Assembly (NCBI RefSeq): GCF_018394335.1
Contig: NZ_CP074572.1
Coordinates: forward strand, 744,001-808,000
Length of the DNA: 64,000 nt
DNA from: Shewanella dokdonensis
Lineage (GTDB): Bacteria; Pseudomonadota; Gammaproteobacteria; Enterobacterales; Shewanellaceae
Direction: 5' to 3'
Every line of letters begins with the position of its first letter. Position 1 is the stretch's first letter. Shown one piece after another: positions 60,108 through 64,000 of the stretch. Made by a program: the position numbers and the translations under genes. The notes below the pieces were generated by a model. The model was not told the origin of the DNA, made no database searches, and saw only the letters and a list, made by a program, of their open reading frames with translations.

Positions 60108-62958
60108 GATCCGTCAAATAGCCCGCAAGGAGTTTCGCGGCTTTTTTAATTCCCCAGCAGCCTTGCTGTTTTTAGGGCTTTCCTCGCTATCTGTCTGTTT
60201 GTGGTGTTCTGGGTAGCGGGTTTCTTTGCCCGTAACATCGCGGATATTAGGCCGCTGTTTCAGTGGATGCCGCTGTTGATGATCTTCCTGGTGGCAGCCC
60301 TGACCATGCGCAGTTGGTCAGAAGAGCAACGCAGTGGCACGCTCGAATCATTGCTGACCAGCCCGGTCGCACCACTAAAACTGGTGTTGGGTAAGTTTGT
60401 CGCCATGCTGTCGCTGGTAGCACTGGCATTACTGCTGACCTTACCATTGCCGCTCACCGTATCCTTTATGGGGCCGTTGGATTGGGGGCCGGTAATGGGG
60501 GTTATGTCGCCTCGCTGTTTCTAGCGGCGGCTTATATTGCTATCGGTCTGTACATGAGTTCCCGTACCGATAACGCGATTGTGGCGTTGATCCTCACCGT
60601 AGTGGTTTGTGGCCTGTTTTATCTTATTGGTACGCCGCAACTGACCAATTTATTTGGCTATGAAACCGGCGATCTGCTGCGGGCATTCAGCACTGATGCA
60701 CATTTTCAGTCCATCACCCGTGGCGTATTGGATTTACGGGATATCTATTATTATTTGTCGCTGGTAGGCATTTTTATTGCGTTAAACCTGCTACGGCTGG
60801 AACGGCTGCGCTGGGCCAATAACCCAGATAACCGCCATCACCAACAATGGCGGCTGCTGTGCGCCTTGGCCGTGGTCAATTTTATCGCCGCTAACTTGTG
60901 GTTAACGACTATCGGCTGGGCACGGCTGGATATGACCCAAGGGCAACAATACACCTTGTCGGCTGCCAGCAAGCACTACCTGCAACAGTTGCAGGAACCA
61001 TTACTGATCCGTGGCTATTTTTCTGCCAAGACCCACCCGTTGCTGGAACCTTTAGTGCCGCAGATAAAAGACCTGTTGCAGGAATACGCGGTCGCCTCTG
61101 ACAACAAGGTCCGGGTAGAGTTTGTTGACCCACAGAAAAACCAGAAAGCCGAACAGGAAGCCGCCGCTCGCTATGGTATTCAGCCGCTGTCGTTTGAAAC
61201 CGCCAGCAAATACTCTGCCGGGGTGATGAGTTCCTATTTCAATGTGGTGATTGCCTATGGTGATCAGTATAAGGTCTTGAGTTATCAGGATCTGATTGAA
61301 GTAAAAGGCCGTGGCGATCATCTGGATGTACTGTTGAAAAATCCGGAATACGCCATTACCAGCGCCATTCGCAATGTGCTGCACAAATGGCAGGATGGTG
61401 GTAGCCCGTTTGCGGCAATCAATGGCAAAGTGACCTTCCACGGCTATATGTCTGCCACCGCGCAGTTGCCACAGCCATTGCAAAAGTTACGTGGCGAATT
61501 AGACGAGGTACTGAAACAGCTTAACAAAACTGCTGATGGCAAGCTGCTGACCCAATTCGATGATCCGCAAAATAACAGCGAGCTGGCAAAAACCCTGAAG
61601 CAGCAGTACGGTTTTGCACCGCAGATTATGGGGCTAACAGATCGTCATCCATTCTGGTTCTACATGACGTTGGAAAACGGTGGCAGCCATGTGCAGATCC
61701 CGCTACCAGAAAAACTGGATAAGGATGCGTTGAAACACAGCATTCAGGCGGCATTGCAACGGCTCGCCCCGGATTTATGAAGACTGTCGCCCTGGTCGCG
61801 CCCAAGCCCAACTACATGCAGCAAGGTGGTGCCAGCTACAGCATGCTGCGTGAAGTGCTGAGTAAAAACCTGCGGGTGGTGGATGAAGATCTCAGCGATG
61901 GCAAGGTATCCCAGGATGCAGACTTCCTGTTGGTGATGGCCCCAGAAAACCTCAGCAATAAAGCGTTGTTTGCCATTGACCAGTTCCTGATGCGAGGTGG
62001 CAGTGTGATGATTGCGACCTCCCCGTTTGCGGTCAATATCAGCCAGTCACTTAGCGCTCGGCAGCAACAGAGTGGCCTGGATAAATGGTTGGCACATTAT
62101 GGCTTAAGCATAGCGCCACGTATGGTGCTGGATCCGCGCAATGCGGCGCTGCCACTGCCCGTAGAGCGTAATGTTGGCGGTATCACCTTAAGAGAAGTAC
62201 GCATGCTGCCTTATCCGTATTTCCCGGACTTACGTGGTAATCAGTTGTCACCAGACAATCCGGTCACCGCGCAATTGGGGCAGTTGACCTTGAACTGGGC
62301 ATCCCCTGTGACTATCGACAGCAAGCAAGCGGGTAACCGCGACATCAGCCAACTGTTAACCAGTTCTGCCGATAGCTGGAGTTCTGCCAGCAGCAACTTA
62401 GTGCCAGACTACCGCGGCTATCCAACCAATGGCTTCAAGCTAGAAGGCAAGCAGCAGTCCTATCCGCTAGCAGTAGCAGAAACCGGGAGTTTTGATTCCT
62501 TCTATGCGGGCAAGCCGTCGCCACTACTGGCGGATAACGGCGCCACTAACACAGCCAATACCAAGTCTGCTGCCAAAGCCGATACTGACAACAGTTTTGG
62601 CGGCGTCATCGCCCACTCGCCTGAATCTGCCCGGCTGATTTTGGTGGCCAGTAACGGTTTTGCCAGTGATGCCGCGCTGCAACTGGAATCTCAAGGGCTG
62701 AGCACCTACTACACCAAGCCGCTGGACTTCATCCAGAACAGTATTGACTGGTCACTGGAAGACCCAGCACTGCTGGCCTTGCGTGGACGGACACAGTTAG
62801 CCAGAACCCTGTTAGGGATGAAACTGGAACAGCAGCAATACTGGGAATATCTCAACTATGGCTTGGTGTTGCTGGGTCTGGTGTTGATTTGGCTGTGGCG
62901 TCGGCAGGTAAAAATCAGCGATCTGCGCCGCTATCAGCAGATCCTGGCGGAGGTATAA
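60100..62958 (+). CDS. ABC-2 permease fused to GldG-like auxiliary domain (three apparent frameshifts)
   Basis: Corrected to 953 residues from ATG 60100 (MAEIRQIARKEFRGFF). The N-terminal part (about 1-240) is an ABC-2 permease with six or so helices. A further helix at about 250-270 precedes a large GldG/ABC_transp_aux extracytoplasmic domain (about 275-920), and a last helix near 930 ends in the basic tail LRRYQQILAEV. Breaks: 60175-60177 (one G short, restoring LFLGAFLAICLFVVFWVAG), 60497-60501 (one G short, restoring VMGGYVASLFLAA) and 61771-61772 (one G short, restoring RLAPGFMKTVALVAP). Transported substrate unknown. The next gene starts four bases downstream. Confidence 0.85.
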
Positions 62959-62962
62959 CAAG

Positions 62963-64000
62963 ATGAAAAAACTCATTTATATTCTGAGTGGTGTGCTGGT
63001 ATTACAACTGTTGCTAACGGTTACTCTGAATGCGCAACACAGTGGCATTCAGGGTGCCGCCAAACCCAAGGCGCTACTGGCGCTGCAAGATAATGATATC
63101 GACCATATCAGCATCAGTGGCAACGATGGCAAAGTCGTTAACCTCGCCAAAACCAACGGCAAATGGCTGCTGTCTGACCAGTCGGATTTTCCGGCAAATC
63201 AGCAACAAGTGACATCATTGCTGGCGCAGATCCTATCACTGAAACACGGGCTGGCCGTTGCGGACAGTGACAACGCCGCCCACCGTTTCAAAGTGGCAAA
63301 AGACGGCTTTGAACGCAAAGTCGTGTTGTCGCAGCAACAGGTTGATATGGCGACCCTGTACCTTGGCACCTCGGCCAGTATGCGCGAAACCCACCTGCGG
63401 CTTGAGGGTGAAACTCAAGTATATCTGGCCAATCTGCCGGTTTACCGCTTACCTGTCACCAATAAGGAGTGGATGCAGCAGGACTTATTGCAGTTGAAAA
63501 ACACTAACATCAAGGCGTTAACAATCGGGGATACGACGCTCAGCCGGGTAATAGACCACGCCCAAACCTCAGCATCTCAGCAACAATTGCCAGCCGCCGT
63601 TGCCAACAACGGCAAAGTACAGAAAATGGTAGATAAGCTGATTGATGATAACGGCAATAGCAAAGACCTGAAAAATGCAGCACCAGTGACTTCCGACAAA
63701 CCCGCTTGGCAACTGACACCGCTAGCTGCCGGTAACCGCATTAATCTCGGGGCCGTCAATCAAGCGCTACAGCAACTGAGTTCCCTACGTGTCAGTGACC
63801 TGCTCGGGGTAGAGCCAAAAGCCAATTTTGGTCTGGATAAACCGCTGTTGCAGTTTACCGTGCAACGTAACCAAGGCGATGATGTGAGTTACCGTCTGGG
63901 GCAAATGAGTGGCAGTAAAGACTATGTACTCAAATCTTCGCTGAGTCAGCAATACTTCCGGCTGCCACAGGCGCAAGGCACCGCTTTTGCCGCTGCGTTT
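62963..64000 (+). CDS. DUF4340-domain membrane-anchored protein (partial)
   Basis: Open to the window edge; 346 residues are visible. An N-terminal anchor helix (KKLIYILSGVLVLQLLLTV) is followed by repeated DUF4340-type units: ISISGNDGKVVNLAKTNGKWLL with the characteristic WLL end, a YLGTSAS segment, then KPAWQLTPLA and VSDLLGVEPKANFGLDKP further on. DUF4340 proteins commonly follow GldG-like ABC genes and probably act with them at the periplasmic side; the function is not known. ATG 62963 is four bases after the permease stop. Confidence 0.85.
   Translation, partial: MKKLIYILSGVLVLQLLLTVTLNAQHSGIQGAAKPKALLALQDNDIDHISISGNDGKVVNLAKTNGKWLLSDQSDFPANQQQVTSLLAQILSLKHGLAVADSDNAAHRFKVAKDGFERKVVLSQQQVDMATLYLGTSASMRETHLRLEGETQVYLANLPVYRLPVTNKEWMQQDLLQLKNTNIKALTIGDTTLSRVIDHAQTSASQQQLPAAVANNGKVQKMVDKLIDDNGNSKDLKNAAPVTSDKPAWQLTPLAAGNRINLGAVNQALQQLSSLRVSDLLGVEPKANFGLDKPLLQFTVQRNQGDDVSYRLGQMSGSKDYVLKSSLSQQYFRLPQAQGTAFAAAF

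Noticed and set aside
1-64000. tRNA genes, CRISPR arrays, transposases, prophage or integrase
   Set aside because: None was recognised by eye; a tRNAscan and an IS search would be needed to exclude them formally.

Overview
This window reads as a chromosomal segment of a gammaproteobacterium of the genus Shewanella or a very close relative. The best evidence is gene order: the block rcsF-trmO-proS, then grpE facing nadK, then the D/L-lactate cluster lldP-dld(Fe-S type)-lldE-lldF-lldG is the arrangement known from Shewanella, and the riboflavin bifunctional protein is the RibBX variant described there. No tRNA, rRNA, CRISPR array, prophage or insertion sequence was seen.

Layout. 1-6575 (minus strand): murJ-ribF-ileS-lspA-fkpB-ispH, the usual operon divergent from rpsT. 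6831-13516: rpsT, a HlyU-like regulator, an M28 peptidase, a FUSC-family membrane protein, tdk and an M3 peptidase lipoprotein. 13649-17374 (minus): a lysine-riboswitch-controlled NhaC-family transporter (predicted LysW) and etfBA. 17693-24422: an H-NS-family protein, two overlapping amidohydrolase-like genes, rcsF, trmO and a hexapeptide acyltransferase. 24519-27942: proS, grpE with a clear sigma-32 promoter, nadK. 28136-36050: two perfect CRP sites and the lactate uptake and oxidation genes. 36173-43537 (minus): nrdR-ribD-ribE-ribBX-ribH-nusB-thiL-pgpA and upstream glyA. 43769-58689: a lipoprotein hydrolase, a Fur-box-preceded PepSY/flavodoxin reductase, two chemoreceptors flanking a MacA-MacB-outer-membrane-factor export system, and two head-to-head diguanylate cyclase paralogues. 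58921-64000: a structured leader with a short ORF and two terminators, then a GldA/GldG-like ABC system and a DUF4340-type protein running off the window.

A dominant property of this sequence is a high density of single-base indels. At least 23 one-base frameshifts break 16 genes, many indispensable (ileS, ribF, murJ, rpsT, pgpA) and many at homopolymer runs; adding or removing one base restores a full-length protein each time. I annotate these as single genes and regard the breaks as sequencing or assembly errors, not pseudogenes. The apparent NrdR-RibD fusion fits the same explanation.

No convincing wholly new system was found. The most unusual element is the attenuator-like leader in front of the GldG-type ABC operon; next are the degenerate amidohydrolase pair and the Fur-controlled flavoreductase.
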